Shown here: one piece after another, positions 8,883-17,728 of the stretch
Position numbering within the stretch: the first letter of the stretch is position 1
How the letters are laid out: each line of letters opens with the position of its first letter
NCBI GenBank assembly: GCA_964462135.1
Contig: CAYWWK010000002.1
Span: 1 to 64,000, forward strand
Origin: MGBC163016 sp964462135
Lineage (GTDB): Bacteria; Actinomycetota; Coriobacteriia; Coriobacteriales; Eggerthellaceae
Direction: 5' to 3'
DNA length: 64,000 bases
Translations under genes and position numbers: made by a program
The notes under the pieces: model-generated
Seen by the model: only the letters and a program-made list of their open reading frames with translations
Database searches by the model: none
Told to the model about the DNA's origin: nothing

Positions 8883-9677
8883 GTGGGGCTTGAGGAGAGT
8901 TTCGCCAAGGTGACATCGAACAGACATCTGTTCGACAGGCTGTACTTGATGGAATTGTCGTGCCCCAGCGTGGCGGCTAACGTGCTGCCGGGGCAGTTTG
9001 TGCATATGGAGATTCCCGACAGGCCCGCGAACATCCTCCGTCGTCCCTTCTCCATCTTCGACTGCAATGAGGAAGCAGGCACGATCGAGATACTCTACCA
9101 GGCCGTGGGAAGCGGCACGGATGCCATGACATCCTGGGAGGCGGGCATGGATACCCGCATGATCGGATGCATCGGTCGAAGCTGGGAGGTCCCCTTCGAC
9201 ACCCAACGCGCCCTCCTCGTTGGAGGGGGCGTGGGAGCGGCCCCGCTCTATCTGCTCTGCAAAGGTCTCCAAGCGGATGGCGTAGATACGGATGTCATCT
9301 TAGGTGCGACCACAGAAGGGGCGCTTGTCTGCCGCGATCGCTACGAGCGAGCATGCGGTACGCCACCACGCTGTTCCACCGATGATGGCAGCTTCGGACA
9401 GGAGGGATTCGCCACGGTGCTGGTGGAAGAGGCTTTGGCGAAGGCGGCGCAGGAGGGAAGACCGTATGATTACGCTGCGGTCTGCGGTCCTGAACCCTTG
9501 ATGCAGGCTGCCAGCCGACATCTGATCGATGCGGGGGTGCGCACCCAGGTGTCCATGGAACGGCGCATGGCATGCGGTATCGGTGCCTGCCTGTCCTGTG
9601 TGGTCGAGACGGTTCAGGGACGCAGGCGGGCGTGCGTGGACGGCCCTATCTTCGATGCGGAGGATATCCTATGGTGA
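8883..9677 (+). CDS. pyrK: dihydroorotate dehydrogenase electron-transfer subunit
   Basis: Carries electrons from PyrD (class 1B) to NAD+. A ferredoxin-reductase-like FAD/NAD module has RRPFSIFDC near residue 55 and VGGGVGAAPLYLL near 115. A C-terminal [2Fe-2S] cluster is marked by CGIGACLSC and a later cysteine in ACVDGP (about 230-250). GTG start at 8883 with AAGGAG upstream. 264 residues. Its presence next to pyrD shows that the NAD-linked, heterotetrameric dihydroorotate dehydrogenase is used, which suits an anaerobe. Confidence 0.93.
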   Translation: MGLEESFAKVTSNRHLFDRLYLMELSCPSVAANVLPGQFVHMEIPDRPANILRRPFSIFDCNEEAGTIEILYQAVGSGTDAMTSWEAGMDTRMIGCIGRSWEVPFDTQRALLVGGGVGAAPLYLLCKGLQADGVDTDVILGATTEGALVCRDRYERACGTPPRCSTDDGSFGQEGFATVLVEEALAKAAQEGRPYDYAAVCGPEPLMQAASRHLIDAGVRTQVSMERRMACGIGACLSCVVETVQGRRRACVDGPIFDAEDILW

Positions 9678-10579
9678 AGATGAATGTGAATCTGGGCGGC
9701 CTTGCCATGAAGAACCCCGTGACCGTTGCCTCGGGCACCTTTGCGGCGGGGCAGGAATACTCTGACTTCGTTGATGTCGCGAAACTGGGTGCGGTGACGA
9801 CCAAGGGCGTGTCCTTTCTGGGATGGAGCGGAAACGACGCTCCCCGCATTGCCGAGACACCTTCCGGAATGCTCAATTCCATCGGCCTCCAGAATCCTGG
9901 TGTCGCCCATCTCAAAGAGCATGAACTGCCGTGGCTTTCAGGTCAAGGCGCCACGGTCATCGTCAACGTGTCAGGTCACAGCTTCCAAGAATACGTCGAT
10001 GTGATCTCATCGCTCGAAGAGTCGCCGGTCGATGCATACGAGATCAACATCTCATGCCCCAATGTGGATGAGGGTGGCATGAACATGGGGTGTTCGTGTG
10101 ACTCGGTCTCAAACGTGGTCACCGCGTGCCGCAATGCCACGCAGCGCCCCCTGATCGTGAAGCTCACGCCCAATGTGACCGATATCGCTGAGATCGCCCG
10201 TGCTGCTGAAGCGGCAGGAGCCGATGCCCTTTCACTCATCAACACGCTTCTTGGCATGGCGATCGACGTCAAGCGCAGACGGCCTGTGCTCTCTCGCGTG
10301 GTCGGGGGCCTTTCGGGCCCCGCCGTGAAACCGGTCGCCCTGCGTATGGTGTGGCAATGTCATCAGGCGGTGGGCATCCCGCTTCTGGGCATGGGTGGCA
10401 TCTGCACCGGTGAGGATGCCATCGAGTTTCTGCTTGCAGGTGCAACTGCCGTGGCTGTCGGCACCGCCAACTTCATGGACCCCTTTGCAACCATGAACGT
10501 ACTCAATGGCATCCAGGCATACTGCGAAGAACAGGGTGTGCAGGATGTCAACGAACTGATCGGAGGCCTTGAATGCTAA
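9671..10579 (+). CDS. pyrD: dihydroorotate dehydrogenase, class 1B catalytic subunit
   Basis: Oxidises dihydroorotate to orotate with FMN. A TIM-barrel enzyme of 302 residues. The catalytic cysteine typical of class 1 enzymes is in NISCPNV near residue 128, and the FMN phosphate region is AVAVGTANFMDP near 262. The start at 9671 is preceded by GGAGGATATCCT; the longer open frame upstream lies inside pyrK. It overlaps pyrK by seven bases and works with it. Confidence 0.95.
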   Translation: MVKMNVNLGGLAMKNPVTVASGTFAAGQEYSDFVDVAKLGAVTTKGVSFLGWSGNDAPRIAETPSGMLNSIGLQNPGVAHLKEHELPWLSGQGATVIVNVSGHSFQEYVDVISSLEESPVDAYEINISCPNVDEGGMNMGCSCDSVSNVVTACRNATQRPLIVKLTPNVTDIAEIARAAEAAGADALSLINTLLGMAIDVKRRRPVLSRVVGGLSGPAVKPVALRMVWQCHQAVGIPLLGMGGICTGEDAIEFLLAGATAVAVGTANFMDPFATMNVLNGIQAYCEEQGVQDVNELIGGLEC

Positions 10580-11301
10580 CGTCCTTTGATGCCATCCCCC
10601 GGACCGATCGCGTCATCATCGCCCTTGACTGCGAGGCTGACAAGGCCATCTCCATTGCCTATCAGCTTGCCGGTCGCGCGAAATGGGTGAAGATAGGCAT
10701 GACGCTGTTCTACGCGTATGGCACTGATCTCGTGAAGATGCTGAAGAGCCGCGGGTACAACGTCTTCCTTGATCTGAAGTTCCATGACATCCCGCATCAG
10801 GTGCTTGGTGCGGCGCGCTCCGCCGCTGAAACGGGCGCTGACATGATCACGATGCAGTCAGTCGGCGGTGTTCCCATGATGGAGGCGGCACAGAAGGGTG
10901 CCGTTGAGGGGGCAGCGCATATCGCAGGGGATGTCCCGGTCACGCTTGGCATCACGGTGCTCACCTCCATGGACCAGGCCACCTTGGCACAGACAGGGGT
11001 CACACGTCCCATGGATGAGCAGGTTTTGGCGCTTGCGGGCTTGGCGCAGCAGGCTGGCATCTCAGGTGTGGTGGCCTCCCCGCAGGAGGCTGCTGACCTG
11101 CGTGCGATCCTTGGCGACAAGGCGTACATCGTGACTCCTGGCGTGCGTCCCACGTGGGCGGCGAAGGGCGATCAGAGCCGTATCGCCACTCCTGCGCAAG
11201 CATTCGACAACGGCGCATCGCATATCGTGGTCGGGCGCCCCATCACTGATGCACCCGATCCCATCGAAGCCTTCGAGCGCATCGCTGGAGAACTTGCATG
11301 A
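10573..11301 (+). CDS. pyrF: orotidine 5'-phosphate decarboxylase
   Basis: Final step to UMP. The catalytic Asp-Lys-Asp array is visible in FLDLKFHDIPHQV (around residues 64-76), and the phosphate-binding VVGRPIT lies near 220. 242 residues, bacterial type I length. It overlaps pyrD by seven bases. No pyrE is in the operon, so orotate phosphoribosyltransferase must be encoded elsewhere. Confidence 0.95.
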   Translation: MLTSFDAIPRTDRVIIALDCEADKAISIAYQLAGRAKWVKIGMTLFYAYGTDLVKMLKSRGYNVFLDLKFHDIPHQVLGAARSAAETGADMITMQSVGGVPMMEAAQKGAVEGAAHIAGDVPVTLGITVLTSMDQATLAQTGVTRPMDEQVLALAGLAQQAGISGVVASPQEAADLRAILGDKAYIVTPGVRPTWAAKGDQSRIATPAQAFDNGASHIVVGRPITDAPDPIEAFERIAGELA

Positions 11302-11879
11302 GCCGCCCGGGCAGGCTCTTCGTCATCTCAGGTCCTTCAGGGGTAGGGAAGGGGACGCTCGTCTCTCTGCTCAAGGACGATCCCGGCATCTGGGTGTCTG
11401 TGAGTGCCACCACGCGTCCACCACGTCCGGGGGAGGTGGATGGCGTCGACTACTTCTTCATGAGCCGTTCGGATTTCCTTGAGAAAGCGGCGGCTGACGG
11501 TTTCATCGAATGGGCTGAATACAGCGGGAACTGCTACGGCACGCCCAAAGACAAGGTGCGGGAGCATCTTGATGCGGGCGCGAACGTCATTCTGGAGATA
11601 GAGGTGCAGGGAGCGCTGCAAGTCAAGGAAAAGTTCCCTGACGCGCAGCTCATCTTCGTCATGCCGCCGTCCCTTGAGGCCTTGGAGGAGCGTCTGCGGG
11701 GACGCGGCACGGAAAGCGAAGAAGTCATCCAGCGACGGCTTGATACCGCAAAGGTGGAGTTGGAAGAGAAAATGAAGTATGATTACCAGCTTGTGAACGA
11801 TGACTTGGATGAAGCGTTCCAAAAGCTGAGAGGTTATATCGGTCTGACCGATCAAGATGAAAGAGGTTCTAGTCTATGA
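11298..11879 (+). CDS. gmk: guanylate kinase
   Basis: Phosphorylates GMP to GDP. P-loop SGPSGVGKGT at residues 11-20, followed by VSATTRPPRPGEVDGVDYFF, the GMP-binding region of the family. 193 residues, full length. ATGA overlap with pyrF puts it in the same transcript, so purine and pyrimidine nucleotide supply are transcribed together here. Confidence 0.96.
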   Translation: MSRPGRLFVISGPSGVGKGTLVSLLKDDPGIWVSVSATTRPPRPGEVDGVDYFFMSRSDFLEKAAADGFIEWAEYSGNCYGTPKDKVREHLDAGANVILEIEVQGALQVKEKFPDAQLIFVMPPSLEALEERLRGRGTESEEVIQRRLDTAKVELEEKMKYDYQLVNDDLDEAFQKLRGYIGLTDQDERGSSL

Positions 11880-12136
11880 GCATCATCAGCCCTGATATTG
11901 ATGTGCTGCTGGAAGATGCAGAGAACGACCGCTTCCTGCTGTGCACCATGGCAGCCAAACGAGCACATGACATCAATGACATGATGTGCGGGCAGCGCGA
12001 CAGGGCCATTCAGCTCCAATCCGCCATCGAGATCGCCCGCGCTGCCGACGTGAAGCCCCTGACCATGGCCTTCAATGAGATCGCGCGCGGTGATGTCTCC
12101 TTCGATCCAGATTCCATTGATCTCAAAAGCGAATGA
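11876..12136 (+). CDS. rpoZ: RNA polymerase omega subunit
   Basis: Small RNA polymerase subunit that assists assembly of beta-prime. 86 residues. The family core is seen as NDRFLLCTMAAKRAHDINDM and KPLTMAFNEIARGDVSF. It follows gmk with an ATGA overlap, the classic gmk-rpoZ order. Confidence 0.92.
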   Translation: MSIISPDIDVLLEDAENDRFLLCTMAAKRAHDINDMMCGQRDRAIQLQSAIEIARAADVKPLTMAFNEIARGDVSFDPDSIDLKSE

Positions 12137-13332
12137 CCAGTGACGCTCCCTTTCAGCGGGTCGTCCTGGTCCACTATCATGAGATAGGGCTGAAAGGGCA
12201 CAACCGATCTCGATTCGAACAGAGGCTTCTTCGCAATATCGAAGGCCTTCTGAGCGGCTTTCCCGTGGTGACCGTCCACAAGATATCAGGTCGGCTCATC
12301 ATCTTCCTCAAGGAAGGCACCACCTGTGAAGAGGCTCAGGCTTGCGCCGCCTTCGCATCACGCATCCCCGGCGTCGCGCGGACATCCTGCGGTTTCAAGT
12401 GCCCGCGCCAATTCGATGACATCTGCCAAGCGGCGATCGATGCGCTGCATCAGGCAGAACCCTTCCAGACGTTCAAGGTCCAAGCCCGACGGGCCCATAC
12501 CGATTTCCCCATCGATTCCATGACGATGAATCGCGAAGTGGGCAGCGTGCTTTGCGATACCTTCCCTGACAAACAGGTGAAGATGAAGGGCATGGATGTG
12601 GAGGTCCATGTCGAAGTGGTCCAAAACGCCGCTTTCGTCTACGCCTTCAGCCTTGCAGGTATAGGAGGGCTTCCGGTGGGAAGCTCGGGAAAGCTCATGG
12701 CCCTGCTTTCAAGCGGCATTGATTCGCCGGTCGCCCTGTGGCAGATGGCAAAGCGGGGGGCCGTCTGCTCCGCGGTTCATTTCTCCGGCGCCCCTGAAAC
12801 GAGTGATGCATCTGAGTTCTTGGTGGATGACATCGCCCATGTGCTTGAGAGGACAGGCTGCATCGACAAGGTGTTCACTGTGGCGCTGGGTACTCACCAG
12901 CGACGGATATCGTTGGAATGCCCACCGCCTTTGCGGGTCATCCTGTATCGAAGGCTGATGTTCAAGGTGGCTGAGAGGCTTGCGGAAAGCATCGGTGCGA
13001 AGGCCCTGATCACTGGAGAGAGCCTTGGTCAGGTTGCATCGCAGACGTTGGAGAACATCTGCTGTACGGATGCCGCGGTTTCGATGCCTGTCTTCCGTCC
13101 CCTCATAGGCACTGACAAACAGGACATCATTTCCACCGCCAAGGATATCGGCACCTTCGAGATATCCACCGAAGAAGCCCCTGATTGCTGCACCCTGTTC
13201 ATGCCGCGATCTCCCGAAACCCACGGAAAGCTCTCCGATGTCATCGCCGCTGAAGAGGCGCTGCCTGAAGATGAGTGGGTGGGGGAATTGGTCGCCTCTG
13301 CCCGCTGTGTGACCTATCGGCACCCTCGATAA
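12133..13332 (+). CDS. thiI: tRNA 4-thiouridine sulfurtransferase
   Basis: Adenylates and thiolates U8 of tRNA and may supply sulfur for thiamine. An N-terminal ferredoxin-like region and THUMP domain (about 60-165) precede a PP-loop ATPase with LSSGIDSPVALW near residue 193 and ITGESLGQVASQTLENI near 295. The PP-loop usually reads SGGIDS; here the first glycine is serine. 399 residues with no C-terminal rhodanese domain, as in Gram-positive ThiI. It overlaps rpoZ by four bases and is the last gene of the pyr transcript. Confidence 0.93.
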   Translation: MTSDAPFQRVVLVHYHEIGLKGHNRSRFEQRLLRNIEGLLSGFPVVTVHKISGRLIIFLKEGTTCEEAQACAAFASRIPGVARTSCGFKCPRQFDDICQAAIDALHQAEPFQTFKVQARRAHTDFPIDSMTMNREVGSVLCDTFPDKQVKMKGMDVEVHVEVVQNAAFVYAFSLAGIGGLPVGSSGKLMALLSSGIDSPVALWQMAKRGAVCSAVHFSGAPETSDASEFLVDDIAHVLERTGCIDKVFTVALGTHQRRISLECPPPLRVILYRRLMFKVAERLAESIGAKALITGESLGQVASQTLENICCTDAAVSMPVFRPLIGTDKQDIISTAKDIGTFEISTEEAPDCCTLFMPRSPETHGKLSDVIAAEEALPEDEWVGELVASARCVTYRHPR

Positions 13333-13363
13333 TCCTTTTCCGTTTCCTATCATCTGCCCTCCC

Positions 13364-13394
13364 TTCCCTTCTTCGAATGCAGAAGAGAAGGGAA
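13364..13394 (+). terminator. hairpin after thiI (possible transcript end)
   Basis: TTCCCTTC (13364-13371) pairs with GAAGGGAA (13387-13394), with a further TTC/GAA pairing inside. No run of T follows, so this is not a standard intrinsic terminator; it may be a Rho-linked end or an mRNA stabiliser. It lies in the 232-base gap before comEA, which holds no gene. Confidence 0.3.
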
Positions 13395-13564
13395 ACGCGT
13401 GTGGATCAGTGCAGGAATCCTGCAGGAAGCTGATGGATTCAAGGGCGATCCCTTCCCAATGCATCCTCAAGACATGATGAGCCTCTGCTGACGGCATTCA
13501 AGGTGCGTGAAAGGTCTCCTCGCTACCCTATCAAAGCGTAGGGCGTCCCCCAGAGAGGAGCACC

Positions 13565-14236
13565 ATGGCATTCCAAGAGTATTCCGACAGCCTTGCATCC
13601 AAGCTGCATCTCGGACAGAGACGGATGCCCATCCTCGTCGGTGCTGCCATCATCGTACTCATTTGCGCGCTGTGCATATTCCAAAGCGTTCTGTTTCCAC
13701 CGGATGGCCTCACCATAGACAGGGATGCGGAAGCGGGTGGGCACGTGGATGACGTGCAGGCATCTTCCGAAGAGGAGGTGTCTCAAGAATCCGCACCGCT
13801 TTGCGTCCACGTTGCTGGGTGCGTGAATACACCTGGCATGTACCAGCTTCCAGAAGGAGCGCGTCTGGCAGAGGCGATCAGTGCCGCAGGGGGCTTCACG
13901 GCAGAAGCGCGCACGGAAAGCGTGAACCTTGCCCGGGTGGTACAGGATGGCGAGCAGATCATCGTGTCAAGCGTCAATGTGGATACGGGTGGAGGAAGCA
14001 CGCAGGTTGATCCATCTTCGCTTCCAAGTGCGCAGACGACATCCTTGGTGAACATCAATACCGCTGATGAGGCAACGCTTGAGACCATCTCCGGCATCGG
14101 ACCTTCCAAGGCCAAGAAGATCATCACCTACCGAGAGGCCCATGGCCCATTCAAGACGGTTGATGACCTCACCTCAGTGAGCGGGATAGGGGAGAAGACC
14201 CTGGCCTCCATCAAGGACCAGATATGCGTAGGATGA
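13565..14236 (+). CDS. comEA: competence protein ComEA, DNA receptor
   Basis: Membrane-anchored DNA-binding protein for uptake of transforming DNA. A hydrophobic helix at about residues 22-44 anchors it. An SLBB-type domain (LCVHVAGCVNTPGMYQLPEG, about 78-140) is followed by tandem helix-hairpin-helix motifs (VNINTADEATLETISGIGPS and SGIGEKTLASI, about 160-223). 223 residues. GAGAGGAG lies just upstream of the ATG. Followed by comEC, as in other competence operons. Confidence 0.92.
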   Translation: MAFQEYSDSLASKLHLGQRRMPILVGAAIIVLICALCIFQSVLFPPDGLTIDRDAEAGGHVDDVQASSEEEVSQESAPLCVHVAGCVNTPGMYQLPEGARLAEAISAAGGFTAEARTESVNLARVVQDGEQIIVSSVNVDTGGGSTQVDPSSLPSAQTTSLVNINTADEATLETISGIGPSKAKKIITYREAHGPFKTVDDLTSVSGIGEKTLASIKDQICVG

Positions 14237-14259
14237 TGCGCGCGGACGGCTGATCAGGC

Positions 14260-16599
14260 ATGCTCACCACGAATGGAGAGGTGATCGGTCTTGAAAGCTC
14301 CCCACGACGACAGGGGATGCCCTTCCTGCTGATTCCGTCGCTTCTGCTCTGGGCGGGAGCCGCCATCTCCTTCCTATCAAGCGCAAACGCACCTTCCACT
14401 CTCCTGATACCTCTCCTCGTCACCAGTGCCATCCTTGCCTTGGTTTGTGCGGCATTGATGTTCATCGCGCCAAGCAAGGATCTTGCGCTTAGCTGTGCGA
14501 TGGTGTTCGTGGGAGTGGCTTTGGGGCTTGTCGCATCAGGGCAGCTGCAAGAGGGATATGCCAGCGCTGAAGAGCATAAGGCCGTCATCCGCCTGTCCGT
14601 TCTCCGGGATTCGACATCGACTGACCATGGTCACAGCACCGTCTGCGAGGCGCTCTGCGAAGACGGGACTCATCTCAAAGTAAGGCTCTTCACGAAGGAT
14701 GATGAGTGCTTCCTGACAGGCACGCAGCTTGTCACTGACTCCCATCTGAGTCCGCTGCCAGCGGAGACGGAGGGCTACCTGCGTGATCAAGGAATCTGCG
14801 CCCAGATGAACGGAGACGACCTTACCCGGAAGGACCCTGTCGGATGGCTGGGTGTCTTGAGGGAGGTTCGGACGCGAGCCTTGGAGGTCATCGATCAAAG
14901 AAGCAGCCAGAGCAACCTCCTTTCCGCTCTCGTATGCGGCTATCGGCCACCGCTTGCTGAAAGCGACCTCAATGACGATTTCAAAGCCTGCGGTCTGGCC
15001 CACTTGGTGGCGGTATCGGGAGCGCATACCTCCATCATCTTGATGATGCTTTCTCTCCTTCTCAAGGCCTTGCGCCTCCCCAGGATCGCCTCTCTGCTCA
15101 TCGCCGTGGGATTCGTGGGCGCCTATCTCATTCTCGCAGGGATGCCCATCTCGGCCATTCGGAGTGCCGTCATGGCAATACTCTCTCTGACTTCCACGTT
15201 GGCCCATCGGAGGAATGCCTCGTTGAATGCCTTGGCACTCTGCATCATCGGCTTCATGGTGACCGATCCTATCTCCTGCCTGTCCGTCTCGCTTTTCCTC
15301 TCGGCGGCGTCCACGTTGGGCATCATCTTGTTCTGCAGCCTTTTCACCTCATGGATTCCGCAGGCGAACAAGCGGGTGCGCTCCCTCATCGTGGAACCGG
15401 CTGCCATGACCCTTGCCGCGAATGTCATGACTTTGCCGGCCTCTGCCGCCCTCTTCTCGCAGATATCCTTGATCTCTCCTCTTGCGAATATCGCAGCTGC
15501 ACCCTTGTTCACCATCGCCTGCGCCCTCGGTTTCGCAGGTTGTTTCGTAAGCGTGCTCTGTGAACCGCTCTCAGCGATGGCAATGTCTGCGGCTGATCTT
15601 GCCGTATATCCCTTGAAGGCTCTCGTGGAATGCCTCGGTTCCGTTCCCTTCGCCTCCATACCCTGTTCGCTTCCCTTGGTACCCATGATCCTTCTTTCCT
15701 TCATCTGCGCAGGCGTTCTTTGGATATGGTGGCCAAGGCCTTCGAAGCGCCTCCTTGAAACGGCGTGCGCAATGGCTGCTCTTCTCATTTTCGGGTCAAT
15801 GGTCTTTGCGCGAGTTCCTTCCGTTGATTCGATCGTCATGCTGGATGTTGGTCAAGGCGACGCCATCCTCGTGAGATCGAAGACCCAGGCCATCCTGATC
15901 GATACCGGCAATTCGGATGCCAAACTCAGACGTGAGCTGGGCGCGCATGGTGTCTATGAGCTTGATGCGGTCATCATCACGCATCCCGATGATGACCATT
16001 GCGCTTCGCTCGCCTCCTTGGGGTCGTATGTGAATGTCCGTCGCATCCTTTGGTCAGAGGGCATCTTCACGTGCGGTTGTGAGAAGTGCTCTCGACTGCT
16101 CCAATGGGCAGAGCGCTGTTCTCCCCACGCGGAGAGGGTTGGGTTGCAGGTGCAGGACGTGGTGGATATGGGGTCTATCAGATTGGAGGTCATCTGGCCT
16201 GATTCCTTCGTCGATGAAGGAGGAAACGCTGACAGTCTCTGCCTGCGCGCTGATATCGATGTCAATGAGGACGGATCTGTTGATTGGAAGGCGCTGCTTG
16301 TTGGGGATGCCGAGGCGGAGCAGATCGCAGCCATGATCGCAGAAGGGAGGGTGGGCGACGTGGACGTCTTCAAGGTGGGCCATCATGGATCGAAGGTCTG
16401 CCTTTCAGAAGAGACTCTGAACGCCATCAGGCCTGAAGTGGCGCTCATCAGCGTAGGAGCGGGAAACCGCTACGGACATCCCAGTGCTGAAGCCATCAAT
16501 CTGCTTGGGTCCGTGGAATGCAACGTGCTCAGATCAGATGAGCTGGGTTCGGTGACGGTGGCATTCTCGCTTGACCGGCTGGACATTCGCCGTCAATGA
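14260..16599 (+). CDS. comEC: competence protein ComEC/Rec2, DNA channel
   Basis: Polytopic membrane protein thought to carry single-stranded DNA into the cell. It has N-terminal membrane helices and a DUF4131-type region, then the competence domain with many helices (LVAVSGAHTSIILMMLSLLL near residue 250), then a C-terminal metallo-beta-lactamase-like domain from about 525 (MLDVGQGDAILVRS, ITHPDDDHC, VGHHGS). 779 residues, full length. The intact comEA-comEC pair suggests natural transformation is or was possible, though no pilus genes are in the window. Confidence 0.94.
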   Translation: MLTTNGEVIGLESSPRRQGMPFLLIPSLLLWAGAAISFLSSANAPSTLLIPLLVTSAILALVCAALMFIAPSKDLALSCAMVFVGVALGLVASGQLQEGYASAEEHKAVIRLSVLRDSTSTDHGHSTVCEALCEDGTHLKVRLFTKDDECFLTGTQLVTDSHLSPLPAETEGYLRDQGICAQMNGDDLTRKDPVGWLGVLREVRTRALEVIDQRSSQSNLLSALVCGYRPPLAESDLNDDFKACGLAHLVAVSGAHTSIILMMLSLLLKALRLPRIASLLIAVGFVGAYLILAGMPISAIRSAVMAILSLTSTLAHRRNASLNALALCIIGFMVTDPISCLSVSLFLSAASTLGIILFCSLFTSWIPQANKRVRSLIVEPAAMTLAANVMTLPASAALFSQISLISPLANIAAAPLFTIACALGFAGCFVSVLCEPLSAMAMSAADLAVYPLKALVECLGSVPFASIPCSLPLVPMILLSFICAGVLWIWWPRPSKRLLETACAMAALLIFGSMVFARVPSVDSIVMLDVGQGDAILVRSKTQAILIDTGNSDAKLRRELGAHGVYELDAVIITHPDDDHCASLASLGSYVNVRRILWSEGIFTCGCEKCSRLLQWAERCSPHAERVGLQVQDVVDMGSIRLEVIWPDSFVDEGGNADSLCLRADIDVNEDGSVDWKALLVGDAEAEQIAAMIAEGRVGDVDVFKVGHHGSKVCLSEETLNAIRPEVALISVGAGNRYGHPSAEAINLLGSVECNVLRSDELGSVTVAFSLDRLDIRRQ

Positions 16600-16635
16600 C
16601 GTCTTTCGGCCGCTTCATTGGATTATCATATTCTC

Positions 16636-17607
16636 ATGGCCAATCAAAAGGACAATGCGCTTCTCAGCGCCTATCTCGTAGTGGGAGACGATGCACTCAA
16701 ACGGGAAGCCGTGCTGCATCGCATGCGCACCCGTTTGGAAAAGCTTGGTGACCTGGCATTCAATTCCGATACCTTCGACGGGGAGCATGCTGAGGGACGT
16801 CATATCGTCACCGCCTGTCAAACCCTTCCCTTTGCCAGCGAAAAGCGCCTTGTCGTCGTTGAGAATGCTGAGAAGCTGAAGAAGGCTGACTCCGAGGAGC
16901 TCGTCTCGTATCTGAACTCTCCTTCTGACACCACCGTCGTCCTGCTGATTGCAGAGAAGCTGGCGAAGAACACACGGCTGTACAAGGCGGTCACCGCCCT
17001 GGGAAGCACGGCGGTGATTGACTGCACGCGGCCGAAGAGGTGGGATCTTGCCCAGCATGTGCGCAACATGGCACCCGGCCATGGGATAACCCTCACATCG
17101 GATGCAGCCAGCCTGCTCGTCGATCTTCTGGGAGAGGATACCGTTCGCCTTGACAACGAACTCAAGAAGCTGGCGTTGGCCAATCCAACTCAAAAGCAGA
17201 TCGGCAAAGGCGATATCGAGCGCATCGTCATGCGTGAGGCAGAGGCCAAGCCTTGGGACCTTGCCGATGCGCTCTCGGCGCGTGATCTGAAGCGCGCCAT
17301 GACGGTCATCGCTCGCATGCCCAGTGCGTCTCCCTACTCGCTTCTCGGAGCATGCGTCTCACGCATCCGAGAGCTCATATGCGTGAAAGCGGTGATGGCG
17401 CGGGGAGGTGGAAAGGCACAGGCGGCTGCTGAACTCAAGGTGCCTGACTGGAAGATCAAGAACCACGACAGGTGGGTGCGCAATTATACGGCCGAGGAGC
17501 TCAGGTGTGCGCTTGATGGGGCCGTAAGATGCGAACGTGCAATGAAAAGCGGCGCTGACGTCAGCGCCGCTTTCGAAGACTGGTTGATATCCGTCATCAG
17601 TCAATAA
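16636..17607 (+). CDS. holA: DNA polymerase III delta subunit
   Basis: Clamp-loader subunit that opens the beta clamp. AAA+-type delta protein of 323 residues with the usual N-terminal AYLVVGDDALKREAVLHRM and the helical C-terminal domain (SPYSLLGACVSRIRELICVK). The start at 16636 (MANQKD) is the first ATG; a TTG at 16618 is possible. Neither has a clear ribosome site. The last codons contain a 28-base perfect palindrome that also serves as the rpsT terminator on the other strand. comEC-holA-rpsT is a common order. Confidence 0.9.
   Translation: MANQKDNALLSAYLVVGDDALKREAVLHRMRTRLEKLGDLAFNSDTFDGEHAEGRHIVTACQTLPFASEKRLVVVENAEKLKKADSEELVSYLNSPSDTTVVLLIAEKLAKNTRLYKAVTALGSTAVIDCTRPKRWDLAQHVRNMAPGHGITLTSDAASLLVDLLGEDTVRLDNELKKLALANPTQKQIGKGDIERIVMREAEAKPWDLADALSARDLKRAMTVIARMPSASPYSLLGACVSRIRELICVKAVMARGGGKAQAAAELKVPDWKIKNHDRWVRNYTAEELRCALDGAVRCERAMKSGADVSAAFEDWLISVISQ
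17546..17573 (-). terminator. terminator of rpsT, embedded in the 3' end of holA
   Basis: A 28-base perfect palindrome with core GGCGCTGAC-GTCAGCGCC. Read on the minus strand the GC-rich stem is followed by TTTTCATT, matching an intrinsic terminator for rpsT. It falls inside codons for KSGADVSAAF of HolA. Read on the plus strand it has a shorter TTT tail and may also attenuate readthrough from holA. Confidence 0.65.
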
Positions 17608-17702
17608 GCATGAATGCTTGGAGCAGGTCTTCAACCATGGCTTTGCTTCCAAGGCCACGCTGGCATCAGCGCCGCTTTCGAAGACTGGTTGATATCCGTC
17701 AT
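17561..17702. repeat. 37 bp direct repeat of the holA 3' end (17561-17597 and 17666-17702)
   Basis: The same 37 bases occur twice, 105 bases apart: once as holA coding sequence for SAAFEDWLISV and once in the spacer before rpsT, where the same peptide can be read but belongs to no gene. The second copy retains a degraded half of the terminator hairpin. This looks like a short tandem duplication of the gene end together with its terminator. Confidence 0.85.
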
Positions 17703-17728
17703 GCTTCCTCACCAAGCGGGAAAGGAAT

